The notes beneath the pieces were generated by a model. The model was not told where the DNA came from, ran no database searches, and was given only the letters and a program-made list of their open reading frames with translations. Position numbers and translations under genes: made by a program. From Micavibrio sp. (GTDB taxonomy: Bacteria > Pseudomonadota > Alphaproteobacteria > Micavibrionales > UBA2020): DNA of 64,000 nucleotides. Positions within the stretch are counted from its first letter, which is position 1. Each line of letters starts with the position of its first letter. The stretch is from positions 186,001 to 250,000 of the forward strand of contig JAPWJZ010000004.1 in assembly GCA_028283745.1 (NCBI GenBank), given 5' to 3'. This document shows positions 26,920 to 36,596 of this stretch, piece by piece.

Positions 26920-27687
26920 TTATGGCATGAACTGTTCCTTGATCATGCGTTCATCCAGGTTCATCTCGGGGTCAAAAAGCAATGAAATATCAACGGCATT
27001 GTCCTGCCAGACTTCGACCGATTCAACATCGCGGATTTCGGTGAAGTCGGCCACCGCCGACACCGGCCGGTTGCGGGCTTCAAGAATTGAAATCGTGAGT
27101 CGCGATGATTGCGGCAGCAATGCGCCGCGCCAGCGCCGCGGGCGGAAGGCGCTGATGGGGGTCAGCGCCAGAATGCCGGCCGATAGCGGAATGATGGGGC
27201 CATGCGCCGACAGGTTATAGGCTGTCGAGCCCGCCGGCGTTGAAAAGATAAGGCCGTCGCAAATCAATTCATCCAGCCGCACGATGCCGTCAATGGTGAT
27301 GCGCAGCTTTGCCGCCTGCCGCGTTTCGCGCAGCAGCGATACTTCGTTCACCGCCAGCGCGTCCTGCGTTGCGCCGGTCATGGTGCGCACAGTCATGCGC
27401 AGGGGGTTAAGGATAACGGTTTGCGCGCGCTTGATACGGTCCTGCAAGTCATGCTCGCGGAATTCGTTCAGCAGAAAGCCGATGGAACCGCGGTTCATGC
27501 CGTAGACGGGCTTTTTAAGCCGGATGGATTCATGCAGGGCGCGCAGCATGGAACCGTCGCCGCCAAGGGCCACGATAACATCGCAGTCTTCCATGCTGTA
27601 ATTGCCGTGCTGGTCGATAAGGCGCTGCCGCGCATCGAGCGCCTGGTTGGTTTCCGCCGCGAAAAAACAGAACTTCATGTGCGTCAC
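26920..27687 (-). CDS. nadK: NAD kinase
   Basis: Phosphorylates NAD to NADP with ATP. The 255-residue protein has the GGDGS motif at 42-46, the NE of the second motif ([10 protein letters not shown]), and the conserved [14 protein letters not shown] block that binds NAD. Initiation is at GTG 27687, overlapping the glmM stop codon (GTGA), or at the ATG three codons later. Operon order glmM-nadK. The length is short but normal for alphaproteobacteria. Confidence 0.96.
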   Translation of the reverse strand: MTHMKFCFFAAETNQALDARQRLIDQHGNYSMEDCDVIVALGGDGSMLRALHESIRLKKPVYGMNRGSIGFLLNEFREHDLQDRIKRAQTVILNPLRMTVRTMTGATQDALAVNEVSLLRETRQAAKLRITIDGIVRLDELICDGLIFSTPAGSTAYNLSAHGPIIPLSAGILALTPISAFRPRRWRGALLPQSSRLTISILEARNRPVSAVADFTEIRDVESVEVWQDNAVDISLLFDPEMNLDERMIKEQFMP

Positions 27688-29048
27688 GCAACCGCTGGTG
27701 ATTTAGTATCCAGATGCTCCACAAAGCTGCACAGGTCGCCAACAACGGCCGCCACCAGCTTTTCATCATCGCCTTCCGCCATGACGCGGATAAGCGGTTC
27801 GGTGCCGGATTTTCGCACCAGAATACGGCCGGACTTGCCAAGGCGGTCTTCGGCGGAGCGCACGGCATCGAGGAAGGGTTTTCCATCCAGCGCGATCTGC
27901 GTTTTGTAGCGCACGTTTTTAAGCATTTGCGGCACAGGCGCAAAAACCTGGCACACTTCCGATACCGGTTTTTGCTGCTGCTGGATGACCGCCAGCACCT
28001 GCAGCGCGGCAATAAGGCCGTCACCCGTGGTCGAATAATCCCCCAGAATGATATGGCCGGACTGCTCGCCACCGACGTTATAGCCGTTGCTGCGCATATG
28101 GTCGACGACATAACGGTCGCCGACGGGCATGCGCTTCATTTGCAAATTCAGCGTATGCAGAAACCGCTCGAACCCGAGGTTCGACATGACCGTGGCAACA
28201 ACGCCGTCGCCCTTCAGCTGGCCTGTCTGGTGGAAGGCACGGGCGATAAGCGCCATGATCTGGTCACCATCGACGACATGACCGTGTTCATCACAAAGCA
28301 TCAGCCGGTCTGCGTCACCATCAAGGGCAACGCCGAGGTGCGCGCCGTGGCGCACGACCGCTTCCTGCAGCGCGCCCGGCGCGGTGGCGCCGCAGTCTTT
28401 GTTGATGTTGGTACCATCCGGCGTTACGCCGATGGAAATCACATCCGCCCCCAGTTCCCACAGCACGCGGGGCGCGACTTTATAGGCCGCGCCATTGGCA
28501 CAGTCGACGACGATTTTAAGGCCGTCGAGGCGCAGGTTTTTGGGGAAGGTGTTCTTCACGTATTCAATGTAACGCCCGCGCTCGTCATCAAGGCGGCTGG
28601 CTCTGCCAAGGTGTGCAGCCTGCGCGCGGTGGGGTGACAGGTCTTCGCCAATCAGCTTTTCAATGGCGGCTTCAACATCGTCCGTCAGCTTGTAGCCATC
28701 TGCGCCGAACAGCTTGATGCCGTTATCCTGGTACGGGTTGTGCGATGCCGAAATCATCACGCCAAGGTCGGCGCGGAGAGAGCGCGTAAGCATGGCAACC
28801 GCCGGCGTCGGCACCGGGCCGAGCAGCGTGACATCAACCCCCATGGAAACAAAGCCCGCCGTCATGGCAGGTTCCAGCAAATAGCCGGACAGGCGCGTGT
28901 CCTTGCCAATGACGACGCGATGGCGGTGGTTGCCGCGCTTCAGCTGCACGGCAGTTGCCATGGCCACCTGCATGGCGATTTCCGCCGTAATGGGGTCGGT
29001 ATTTGCCTTGCCGCGAATGCCGTCAGTACCAAATAGTTTGCGTGCCAT
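27684..29048 (-). CDS. glmM: Phosphoglucosamine mutase
   Basis: Interconverts glucosamine-6-phosphate and glucosamine-1-phosphate, the precursor of UDP-GlcNAc for peptidoglycan and LPS. The 454-residue protein has the phosphoserine loop ISASHNP with Ser102 as in E. coli, the metal-binding loop DGDADRL, the sugar-binding GGEQSGHI, and the phosphate-binding loop [15 protein letters not shown]. Its stop overlaps nadK. Usually found next to ftsH; here it is about 7 kb away. Confidence 0.98.
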   Translation of the reverse strand: MARKLFGTDGIRGKANTDPITAEIAMQVAMATAVQLKRGNHRHRVVIGKDTRLSGYLLEPAMTAGFVSMGVDVTLLGPVPTPAVAMLTRSLRADLGVMISASHNPYQDNGIKLFGADGYKLTDDVEAAIEKLIGEDLSPHRAQAAHLGRASRLDDERGRYIEYVKNTFPKNLRLDGLKIVVDCANGAAYKVAPRVLWELGADVISIGVTPDGTNINKDCGATAPGALQEAVVRHGAHLGVALDGDADRLMLCDEHGHVVDGDQIMALIARAFHQTGQLKGDGVVATVMSNLGFERFLHTLNLQMKRMPVGDRYVVDHMRSNGYNVGGEQSGHIILGDYSTTGDGLIAALQVLAVIQQQQKPVSEVCQVFAPVPQMLKNVRYKTQIALDGKPFLDAVRSAEDRLGKSGRILVRKSGTEPLIRVMAEGDDEKLVAAVVGDLCSFVEHLDTKSPAVA

Positions 29049-29275
29049 TTTTAAGCCCTTGTTTCTTTTTCTTATAACTAGCGAAGGCAGGGCGGCAGGG
29101 CAAGGCGGGCGGGCTTAGAAATTGCCATAATTTTGTTTTTAAAGCCCTGAAAGCGGTCACTTTTGCTGACGAAACATTACAAGCGCCTTATTCTCCGCTT
29201 CAGCATTACGCAAAAGCTTCTTGACGTAGCGGGAACAGGGGTTTAACCATAATTATTCAATTATACAGAGGCACC

Positions 29276-30622
29276 ATGAAACCCGCAAAAACCCCCGCCG
29301 CCAAAGCCCATTCCAAAGCCGATGCCACGACCGTTGCCACCAACGGCACCGTCACGTTCGAGCTGAAGGGTGAAAGCCTTGCCGCCGCCAAACGCCTTGG
29401 CGCGGAAATTGAAAAGGAGCTGCAAACGGTAAAGCCGCTGCAGACGGGCCGCATGGACCACATCCAGCAAAGCTGGAATGATTTTTATGACGGCCTGACC
29501 CGCCGCCTTGAAAAAGAAGCACCGGAGGTGCTGCAGGCAACGGGCCTTACCTCCCCCGCGACGCAGGTCTTTCAGGGCAAGCAGACCCTGCCCCGCGCCT
29601 ACCTTGAATACCCCGCCATTTTCCTGTCGCCGGAAAAAGAGCCGCGCTACTTCATGTATTCCCCCGTCGATTACAAGGGTGATTTCTTTACCCCGCAGGA
29701 TGCAAAACTGCTGGGCGACAAAAAGAATGCCGTTGTCGGCGAACTGCTGTTCGCGGGTGGCTGGCTTGGCAATGCGCCCCTCGTCTCGCGCAAAAAATCA
29801 GGCGTTTCCACACCGGCGGATTACAACCCCGCCACGAATGATGCCCTGAAGAAAAGTTATAACTACGCCGCAAACCGCGGCCAACGCTGCTTTATTGCCG
29901 GCGGCGAAAGCCTGGCCGCGGTGCAGGACAACCGCCGCCGCGAAACCGAATGGCGCGCCGCAGTTGATACCGTGACCAACTTCATCAAGGCGCTGGTGGA
30001 AAAACAATTCCCTGAAATGGAAAAAACCATTCCCGCCGGTGAAGGGCTGCGCGCATCCTGCAGCTACAGCTACGGCGGCTACCTTGATGGCGCGACGGAA
30101 ATTCACCTGGCTGTCCGCATGGATGGCAAGGCGAACATCTGGAACGCCGGCAAAACCGTGCCGCTGCTGGAAAACCCGGCCTTTGCCACCGAAAGCCGCG
30201 AAGGCGGCGAAGCCACCATTGTTGCCCGTACCGATACGCCGGAAGGCCGCAACCTGAAAATGCTGATGGACATGATTCCGCGCACGCCAGCGCTTGGCGA
30301 ATATGAAGTGCTGCACGGCAACTTCAACTTCCGCCAGAACAAAATTGAATCCGCGCTTGGCATTAACGGCGTGGTGCCGCAGGCGGTGGATCTTGGCGGC
30401 AAAACCATCTTGATTTACAACACCGCCAGCAAGGCAAAGTCCAGCTTCTGCCCCAAGGGCGCAACGCCGTTGCCGACGGAAGCGTACCAATGGCTGCAGT
30501 CCGACAAGGGCGACATCAACATGGGCATCACCCCGCCGCCCATGCCACCCGAAGTCACCGCGCTATTTGAAAAAGCCGACCTGAAGCCGCAGCAACCCCG
30601 CCGCCGCGCGCCGAAGCCGTAA
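29276..30622 (+). CDS. Orphan protein, unknown function
   Basis: 448-residue protein with no motif I recognise. The N-terminus is Ala/Lys-rich and basic; residues 120-200 and 250-330 look like folded alpha/beta domains (LRASCSYSYGGYLDGATEIHLAVR). The C-terminus is Pro/Arg-rich (QQPRRRAPKP), probably disordered. No signal peptide or membrane segment. ATG with GAGG five bases upstream. Neighbours are glmM (divergent) and the ankyrin genes (convergent), so context gives no clue. The codon usage and GC are like the surrounding genes, so it is not a recent import by that test. Confidence 0.7.
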   Translation: MKPAKTPAAKAHSKADATTVATNGTVTFELKGESLAAAKRLGAEIEKELQTVKPLQTGRMDHIQQSWNDFYDGLTRRLEKEAPEVLQATGLTSPATQVFQGKQTLPRAYLEYPAIFLSPEKEPRYFMYSPVDYKGDFFTPQDAKLLGDKKNAVVGELLFAGGWLGNAPLVSRKKSGVSTPADYNPATNDALKKSYNYAANRGQRCFIAGGESLAAVQDNRRRETEWRAAVDTVTNFIKALVEKQFPEMEKTIPAGEGLRASCSYSYGGYLDGATEIHLAVRMDGKANIWNAGKTVPLLENPAFATESREGGEATIVARTDTPEGRNLKMLMDMIPRTPALGEYEVLHGNFNFRQNKIESALGINGVVPQAVDLGGKTILIYNTASKAKSSFCPKGATPLPTEAYQWLQSDKGDINMGITPPPMPPEVTALFEKADLKPQQPRRRAPKP

Positions 30623-30856
30623 TAAAACGGCCGTCCTGAACAACGCGAAGGTTTCCCTTTCTTGCCAGGCAGGAAAGGTTCTTCCGTGCGGCCGGAATAA
30701 TCATGCTGAAAAAAACTTAATGCTTCGGCGTATCGGACAGGCGCTGTACGTGAAAGCACGAATCCGGGTCAGACGGCACGCCGGGTTCTGACGGCTTGCG
30801 GCAAAGGGCTGCCATGGTAGAAAATTGATTTTATTGAATTTCTTGCAGCTGGAAAA

Positions 30857-31663
30857 TCAGCCCGGCTTGCGCAGCTTGTTCATGTGAATGCTTTGCGCAT
30901 GCGCATTGCCGCCGCGTTGCTGCAGCTGTTGCAGGGCGATTTCAAGCGGGGCTTTGTCACCCAGTTCATCGAAGGTGCGTGTTTCAAGCGTTTCGGTTTT
31001 GGTATCAAGGTTCTGATAAATCGTCGCGCGTTCGCGGCTGGCAAAGTTGAAAATTTCGGTGATTTTATAGCCGATGGAACTTTCAATGCTGACGCGGGCG
31101 ATTTTATCATCCGACAGCTTGCGCCATTCATCATCGCCGCCGGCGTCAACCGCCGCCATCTTCGTATCCGGCAAGCCCATGGCGGCCTTCAGCGTGGCGG
31201 CAACATCGCTGTGCTTGTTCTGCTGCGCCAAATACAGCGCGGTACGATTGTCGAAATTCTTGATGTGCGCGTTTGCGCCTTTTTCCAGCAGAAAATCCAC
31301 GACATCGTCATAACCGTTGAGGGCGGCGTAATGCAGCGCCGTATCGCCGTAGCGGTTTCGGGCGTTCAGCTGCGTTGCGTCGGCGTTAAACAACATTTCC
31401 ACCAGCTCGCGGCTGCCGCGGCGGGCGGCAAGCTGCAGCAGGGTGTCGCCGCCATCCGGCGTTTTGAGGCTGGCGTTTTTCTCCATGAATATCTGCGCGA
31501 TGTCGGGGTTGCTGCTGGACACGGCGTGCCACATCATGCTTCGGCCAAAATCATCCTCCAGGTCGGGGCTGACGCCGCGCGCCAGCAGCTTGCGCACGTC
31601 GTCGACCTCGTTATGCTCGATGGCATAGCGCATGCGGTTGCCTTTGAAGGGGACGAAGGCCAT
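30857..31663 (-). CDS. Ankyrin-repeat protein (copy B)
   Basis: 268-residue protein with four to five ankyrin repeats (MRYAIEHNEVDDVRKLLARG, GDTLLQLAARRGSRELVEML, GDTALHYAALNGYDDVVDFLLEKGANAH, then a partial repeat), a protein-interaction scaffold. After about residue 200 it has a distinct non-ankyrin module, KITEIFNFASRER followed by ETRTFDELGDKAPLEIALQQL, shared with the next gene upstream. No signal peptide. Its start lies only two bases from that gene's stop, so the two are co-translated. Confidence 0.88.
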   Translation of the reverse strand: MAFVPFKGNRMRYAIEHNEVDDVRKLLARGVSPDLEDDFGRSMMWHAVSSSNPDIAQIFMEKNASLKTPDGGDTLLQLAARRGSRELVEMLFNADATQLNARNRYGDTALHYAALNGYDDVVDFLLEKGANAHIKNFDNRTALYLAQQNKHSDVAATLKAAMGLPDTKMAAVDAGGDDEWRKLSDDKIARVSIESSIGYKITEIFNFASRERATIYQNLDTKTETLETRTFDELGDKAPLEIALQQLQQRGGNAHAQSIHMNKLRKPG

Positions 31664-31665
31664 GG

Positions 31666-32550
31666 CTACGCGCCCTTTGCCGCAGGAGGATTATTCGGGG
31701 GCCCGAGGCGCGGCGGTTTTTTCGCGGCGGGTTCATCGGCCGTGCCGCCAAGGGCGATAAGTTTTTGGTAAGCTTCCTGCAGTTGCGCACCATCCCGCAG
31801 TTCATCGAACGACGTGGTTTCCACGTTATCGGCGCGGGTTTTGAGGTTATTGACGATGCGGATGCGCTCGCGGCTGGCGAAATTAAACACATCGGTGATT
31901 TTATAGCCAAGGTCATCCATGGCGGAAAGATGCGCGACGGATTGCGTATTCACCAGCTTCCAGCTGTCACTGGCGGGTTTCTGCGCGGGCACCGGCTCCA
32001 GCTGGCGCGGCGGGTTTTTAAGCAGCGCCACGCGTTTTTGCAGCACGGTCAGCAGGTCAACCACCGCTTCATGCTTTCCCTGGTGCGCATAGCCGATGGG
32101 CAACTTGCCGTTTGCGCCTTTCAGCGCGGGGTCGAAGCCGTAATCGACCAGCATTTCGGCAATCTCGCCGTGCCCGCGTGCGGCGGCAAGGTGCAGCGCG
32201 GAATTGCGGTTGGTGTCCGGTTTGTCGATAAAGGAACGGTCGTAGCGGTCATGGGCGATGAGCAGCTTGACTATATCCTTGTGCCCCAGCTCTGCCGCGA
32301 TATGCAGCAGCGTTTCGTGGCGCGTATCGCCGAATTCGGAATGGTAGTAATAGCCGGAGAAGGTGGCCCCGCGCTCGATCAGCAATTCGGCAATCTCGGG
32401 CTTGTTATGAATGACGGCAAGCAGCAGCGCGCATTTGCCGCTCCACTTCGCTTCGTCGGGGTTATAGCCGTTGTCCAGCATGCGGCGCACGCGGTTGATG
32501 TCGCCACGTTCGACAGCGGCGAACATGCGACCCTTCGCTGTCAGCGCCAT
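31666..32550 (-). CDS. Ankyrin-repeat protein (copy A)
   Basis: 294-residue ankyrin protein, first in a two-gene operon. Repeats: MFAAVERGDINRVRRMLDNG, KCALLLAVIHNKPEIAELLIERGA, ETLLHIAAELGHKDIVKLLIAHD, NSALHLAAARGHGEIAEMLVDYG. The C-terminal module KITDVFNFASRER followed by NVETTSFDELRDGAQLQEAYQKL matches copy B. Start set at 32550 (MALTAKGRMF), where the first ankyrin helix begins; the frame is open for 47 more codons without ankyrin sequence. The window shows no effector signature such as an obvious secretion signal, so a cytosolic role is more likely than an exported one. Confidence 0.85.
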   Translation of the reverse strand: MALTAKGRMFAAVERGDINRVRRMLDNGYNPDEAKWSGKCALLLAVIHNKPEIAELLIERGATFSGYYYHSEFGDTRHETLLHIAAELGHKDIVKLLIAHDRYDRSFIDKPDTNRNSALHLAAARGHGEIAEMLVDYGFDPALKGANGKLPIGYAHQGKHEAVVDLLTVLQKRVALLKNPPRQLEPVPAQKPASDSWKLVNTQSVAHLSAMDDLGYKITDVFNFASRERIRIVNNLKTRADNVETTSFDELRDGAQLQEAYQKLIALGGTADEPAAKKPPRLGPPNNPPAAKGA

Positions 32551-32766
32551 GATGCGCCCCCGCGGGTCAATAAGGTCTGTACACAACAAGCGCAAAGCTG
32601 CGACATGGGTAGCCTTTATAAAAACAACAATGACAGATGTATTATTGATAGGAGATTGCGCGGGCGCGGTCAATCTTCTGAAAACAGTCATTTATTTTCA
32701 TAAATTCGACGGTTCATTGCGGGTTGGATTTTTGAACGCGGGTATTTTTTATAATGCACGGCACTA

Positions 32767-32794
32767 CACCCGTTTTCGGGTGGTTGGCCACCCG
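32767..32794 (+). promoter_or_regulatory. Mutually exclusive hairpins, attenuator-like leader
   Basis: CACCCG (32767-32772) pairs with CGGGTG (32777-32782) around TTTT. The same segment, CGGGTGG (32777-32783), can instead pair with CCACCCG (32788-32794) around TTGG. The middle arm is shared, so only one hairpin forms at a time. It lies 32 bases ahead of the ribbon-helix-helix gene. Confidence 0.5.
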
Positions 32795-32825
32795 TAGCCC
32801 CCAAAAGGTACATAAGAGGTGACAC

Positions 32826-33158
32826 ATGACGACAGACCCCATGGCTGAGCCGATGACCGAAAAAACCACGCCGGAAATGCTGAACAATGATGTGCTGCTA
32901 TGCGCCCGCAATACGCTGGGACAGGTCTTTGTTGACGGCCTCGAGCATCGCAACGTCTACATCGGCGGTCATCGCACCAGCATGCGCCTTGAACCCGCAA
33001 TGTGGGAAGCGCTTGAGGAAGTCGCGAAGCGAAAGAATTGCACGATTGATGAAATGTGCAGCGCGATAGAGACAGCGCGGCCGGATAGCGGCGGGTTATC
33101 ATCCGCCGTGCGCGTCTTCCTGCTGGAATATTACCGCCTTGGCTCCCAAGCCCTTTAA
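32826..33158 (+). CDS. Ribbon-helix-helix domain protein
   Basis: 110-residue protein whose second half fits the RHH_4-type ribbon-helix-helix family: YIGGHRTSMRLEPAMWEALEE (strand, first helix) then VAKRKNCTIDEMCSAIETARP (second helix) and SAVRVFLLEYYR. Such proteins bind DNA as dimers through the strand. The acidic N-terminus (about 30 residues) is unconserved. ATG with AAGAGGT upstream. Its 3' end overlaps the convergent yceI-like gene by four bases. It may autoregulate through its structured leader. Confidence 0.85.
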   Translation: MTTDPMAEPMTEKTTPEMLNNDVLLCARNTLGQVFVDGLEHRNVYIGGHRTSMRLEPAMWEALEEVAKRKNCTIDEMCSAIETARPDSGGLSSAVRVFLLEYYRLGSQAL

Positions 33159-33877
33159 GGCTTTGTGGTTGCAAGCGGCGGGCCGGTGAATTCGGCTTCC
33201 AGAATAACCGTCACCGTATCACCCACGCCCATTGCTGTGCCGGGCGCAGGGATGCCCATGCTCACGCCAAAGTCGGACCGCTGCAGCGTGCCCGTGGCCG
33301 AAAAGCCGATGCGCGCCTGGGGGTCCATGGGGTGGCCGGCCCAGCCGCCGTTGTAGGTGGCGTGCAGCACCATGGGTTTTGTGACGCCATGCAGCGTGAG
33401 CGTGCCGCCAATATCCGCCGTTTTGCCACCGGTGAGGGTAACTTTTCCGGACTTGAAAACAATTTCAGGATACTGCGCGGCATCCAGCCATTGCTTGTCG
33501 GTCAGCTCGGCATTGAAGTCAAGTTTTGCGGCATCGGGATAATCGGTTTCCAGCGACTTGGTTTGCACGGTTGCAGTCAGCGCGGATTTTTCCGGCTGCG
33601 CGGGGTCAAAATTCAGGTCTGCTTCAAAATGCCTGAAACGCGCGGTGTAATGCGAAAAACCGAGGTGATCAAGCTTGAAAACAAGACTCGCGTGCGCACG
33701 GTCCAGCTTGTAATCGCCCGCCGGAATGGGCGCGGTGGACGGGACCGGCATTTCCGGCGCCGCTTTTGCGGCGGCAGGTGCGGCAACCCGCTTCGCGAAA
33801 GCCCCAGCGGGCATAAAAGCCGTCGCCAGCGCGAGGGCTAAAACCGGAAGGGCAATCAGGCGGGCAAAACGGTTCAT
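33155..33877 (-). CDS. YceI family periplasmic protein
   Basis: 240-residue protein with a signal peptide (MNRFARLIALPVLALALATAFMPAGAFA is the region; cleavage after GAFA), an Ala/Pro linker, then the YceI lipocalin-like beta-barrel starting YKLDRAHASLVFKLDHLGFS, with the typical LDFNAELTDKQWLDAAQYP and LTLHGVTKPM blocks. YceI proteins bind isoprenoid-type lipids and are induced by base or solvent stress in some bacteria. AAGGAA ribosome-binding site. Probably co-transcribed with the AHSA1 gene, which lies 16 bases upstream. Confidence 0.92.
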   Translation of the reverse strand: MNRFARLIALPVLALALATAFMPAGAFAKRVAAPAAAKAAPEMPVPSTAPIPAGDYKLDRAHASLVFKLDHLGFSHYTARFRHFEADLNFDPAQPEKSALTATVQTKSLETDYPDAAKLDFNAELTDKQWLDAAQYPEIVFKSGKVTLTGGKTADIGGTLTLHGVTKPMVLHATYNGGWAGHPMDPQARIGFSATGTLQRSDFGVSMGIPAPGTAMGVGDTVTVILEAEFTGPPLATTKP

Positions 33878-33893
33878 GATAAAAATTCCTTTT

Positions 33894-34427
33894 TTAAAGC
33901 GTTGCTAAATATTCATCCAGCTGGGCATAGGTGGCGCCAAAGCCCTGCTGCATGGAAGGCTTGCCGGCGTTGAACGTCGCCATTTCGGCCGCGCTGGCGT
34001 TGATTGGGTAGCCGCGCAAGGTAAGCAGCGTTTTGCCAACTTCTTCCGACAGCGTCAGCACATTCAACACTTCCAGCGGCCAGACGGGCGCAAGCGGGTG
34101 ACGGGTGAGGTTGCCGTCCTTGTCGGAAAAACCGTTGATGAAAACGATGCGCGATTGCGGCGCGACTTCGCGGTAGGTAAACCGCCCCCACATTTCCTGC
34201 CCGTTCGGCATTGCCATGCCGTAGTGGAATTTGCCGCCCGCGGTTAAATCAAGCGTGCCGCCCAGCCACTTTAAACCTTTCGGCCCCCACCATTTGGCAA
34301 GGCGCGGCAATTCGGTATGCGCCTTCCACACCAAATCCTGCGGCGCATCGAAGCTACGGGTGATGATAAACGCATCATTCCCCATGACGGCGGCAAGTTC
34401 GGCAGTGGCGGTTTTTGCATCGGTCAT
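33894..34427 (-). CDS. AHSA1/SRPBCC-domain protein
   Basis: 177-residue START/SRPBCC-fold protein of the Aha1 C-terminal-like group: IITRSFDAPQDLVWKAHTEL, PRLAKWWGPKGLKW, then GKFHYGMAMPNGQEMWGRFTYREV and the C-terminal helix QQGFGATYAQLDEYLATL. The fold has a hydrophobic pocket for lipid-like ligands. Bacterial members are usually uncharacterised. Directly upstream of the yceI-like gene, which supports a shared lipid-linked stress role, inferred only. Confidence 0.9.
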   Translation of the reverse strand: MTDAKTATAELAAVMGNDAFIITRSFDAPQDLVWKAHTELPRLAKWWGPKGLKWLGGTLDLTAGGKFHYGMAMPNGQEMWGRFTYREVAPQSRIVFINGFSDKDGNLTRHPLAPVWPLEVLNVLTLSEEVGKTLLTLRGYPINASAAEMATFNAGKPSMQQGFGATYAQLDEYLATL

Positions 34428-34511
34428 CGGGCATCTCCTGTTATGCGTCTGACGAATGGTAAAATACTATTGCGCCCGCCGCCAGATGCAAAAGAGCGTG
34501 AAAGCAGGCAG

Positions 34512-34546
34512 AAAAAAACGGCCCCTCTTGCGAAGGACCGTTTTTT
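34512..34546 (-). terminator. Intrinsic terminator of ftsH
   Basis: On the minus strand a stem built around CGG-CC ... GG-CCG with flanking A/T pairs is followed by seven T residues, 23 bases after the ftsH stop. The flanking A-run on the other strand could also allow bidirectional use. Confidence 0.8.
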
Positions 34547-34568
34547 CGGGAAGAAACGTTTATAAGGT

Positions 34569-36525
34569 TCAAGCGCCCGTGGGTTCGGGGCCGAAGTCCG
34601 CGCCGCCCGCAGCGGGGACGGAGCCTGACTTCTGGCGGCGTTTACGCTCGGCTGCTTCCTGTTCGGAGGTCACGCGGTCCAGCGGTTCGCCGCGGATGAC
34701 GCGCGGAATTTCTTCCCCGTTCAGGGTTTCATATTCCAGCAGGGCGCGGGCCAGCGCTTCCAGTTCATGCTTGTAATCCATCAGGGTTTTGCGGGCTGAA
34801 TCGTAGGCGTTGCTGACAATTTTTTTCACCTCCGCGTCCACCTTCGCGGCGGTGGTGCCGGAAATGCCCTGCTGGTTGCCGCCCATGGAATAACCCAGGA
34901 AGACTTCCTCGCGGTCGGAACCGTAATGGATGGGGCCCAGTTCTTCGCTCATGCCCCATTCGGTCACCATGCGGCGCGCCATGTCGGTCGCCATTTTGAT
35001 GTCGGATGACGCGCCGGTGGTTACTTTGCCGGGACCAAAAATAAGTTCCTCCGCAATGCGGCCGCCCATGGCGACGGCAAGGTCGGCATGCAGCTTGTCA
35101 CGCGACATGGAAAGGCGGTCGCCTTCCGGCAGGCGCATGACCATGCCAAGCGCGCGGCCGCGCGGAATGATGGTGGCCTTGTGGATAGGGTCGGAAGCCG
35201 GTTCATGCAGCGCGACAAATGGCGTGGCCCGCTTCGTGGTACGCGGTCAGGCGTTTTTCCTGATCCGACATCACCATGGAGCGGCGTTCTGCACCCATCA
35301 TCACTTTGTCTTTGGCGTCTTCAAGTTCCTGCATGCCGACAAAACGCTTGCCGCGGCGGGCAGAAAGCAAGGCCGCCTCGTTCACAAGGTTGGCAAGGTC
35401 CGCGCCCGAAAAGCCGGGGGTGCCACGCGCAATCACGCGGGCATCCACTTCAGGGCCCAGCGGCACTTTGCGCATGTGGACTTTAAGAATTTTTTCGCGG
35501 CCGTTCACGTCGGGGTTCGGCACCACGACCTGGCGGTCAAAGCGGCCGGGGCGCAGCAGCGCGGGGTCAAGAACGTCGGGGCGGTTGGTGGCGGCGACAA
35601 GGATAACGCCCTCGTTCGCTTCAAACCCGTCCATTTCGACCAGCAGCTGGTTCAGCGTTTGCTCGCGCTCGTCGTTACCGCCGCCGAGGCCTGCGCCGCG
35701 GTGACGGCCCACAGCGTCGATCTCGTCGATGAAGATAATGCAGGGCGCGTTCTTTTTACCCTGTTCAAACATGTCGCGCACGCGGCTTGCGCCGACACCG
35801 ACGAACATTTCAACGAAGTCGGAACCCGAAATGGTGAAGAACGGCACGCCGGCCTCGCCGGCAACGGCGCGGGCGATAAGGGTTTTACCGGTACCGGGCG
35901 GGCCGACCAGCAGCACGCCTTTCGGAATTTTACCGCCGAGACGCTGGAATTTTTGCGGGTCGCGCAGGAATTCGACGACTTCCGTCAGCTCTTCCTTCGC
36001 TTCATCAACGCCGGCAACGTCGCTGAACAGCACGCGTCCGCTTTTTTCAGACAGCAGCTTGGCCTTCGATTTGCCGAAGCCCATCGCCTTGCCGCTGTTG
36101 CTTTGCATCTGGCGCATCAGGAAGAACGAAAAGCCGATCAGCAAGACCATCGGCAGGGAGGAAAAAAGGATGCTGAGCAGCGACGGTTCATCGCGTGCGG
36201 CTTTAATAGAGACGCCCTTGCCTTCAATGCGCGCGACAACATCGGTGCCGGCGGGGATGATGGTGAAGAACTGCTCGCCGCCCGTCTTTTCGCCGGACAG
36301 GGTGCTGCCGGTGATGGTGACGGAGGAAACTTCGCCCTTGCCGACGGCTGTGAGCAGGTCGCTGTACGCAAGCTCGCGGCCCTGCGCCATGGGGTGGCTG
36401 AACATATTGACGACGCCCAGCAGCACAAGGCCCACAACCAGCCAGATCAGGATGTTGCGGCCCATATTATTATTGGTGCTGTTGTTATTGTCGCCGCCGC
36501 CGTTATTGTCGTTTTGATCGCGCAT
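34569..36525 (-). CDS. ftsH: ATP-dependent zinc metalloprotease FtsH, split by a frameshift
   Basis: Membrane-bound AAA+ protease for quality control of membrane and short-lived proteins, normally essential. Reading down the minus strand: N-terminal transmembrane helix, periplasmic domain, second helix ([16 protein letters not shown]), Walker A (GPPGTGKT), Walker B ([12 protein letters not shown]), and SRH ([21 protein letters not shown]). The frame holds up to HEAGHAI (zinc motif HEAGH at 35224-35238), then a single extra T in a TTT run (35217-35219) shifts it to a stop. Removing that base restores [20 protein letters not shown] and joins directly with the second frame, which carries the rest of the protease (to 34569). 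About 650 residues in all. As written, the gene would be dead. Confidence 0.95.
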
Positions 36526-36596
36526 GCCGCTACCTTCAGGGTTAGAAAAAATCCGTTACTTCAATTATATAGTGTCATGGACTGTTTAAACAATCT

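Noticed and set aside
35203-35240. Programmed frameshift in ftsH
   Set aside because: No slippery heptamer or downstream pseudoknot is evident, and without a shift the product would end right after the zinc motif; an indel error is simpler.
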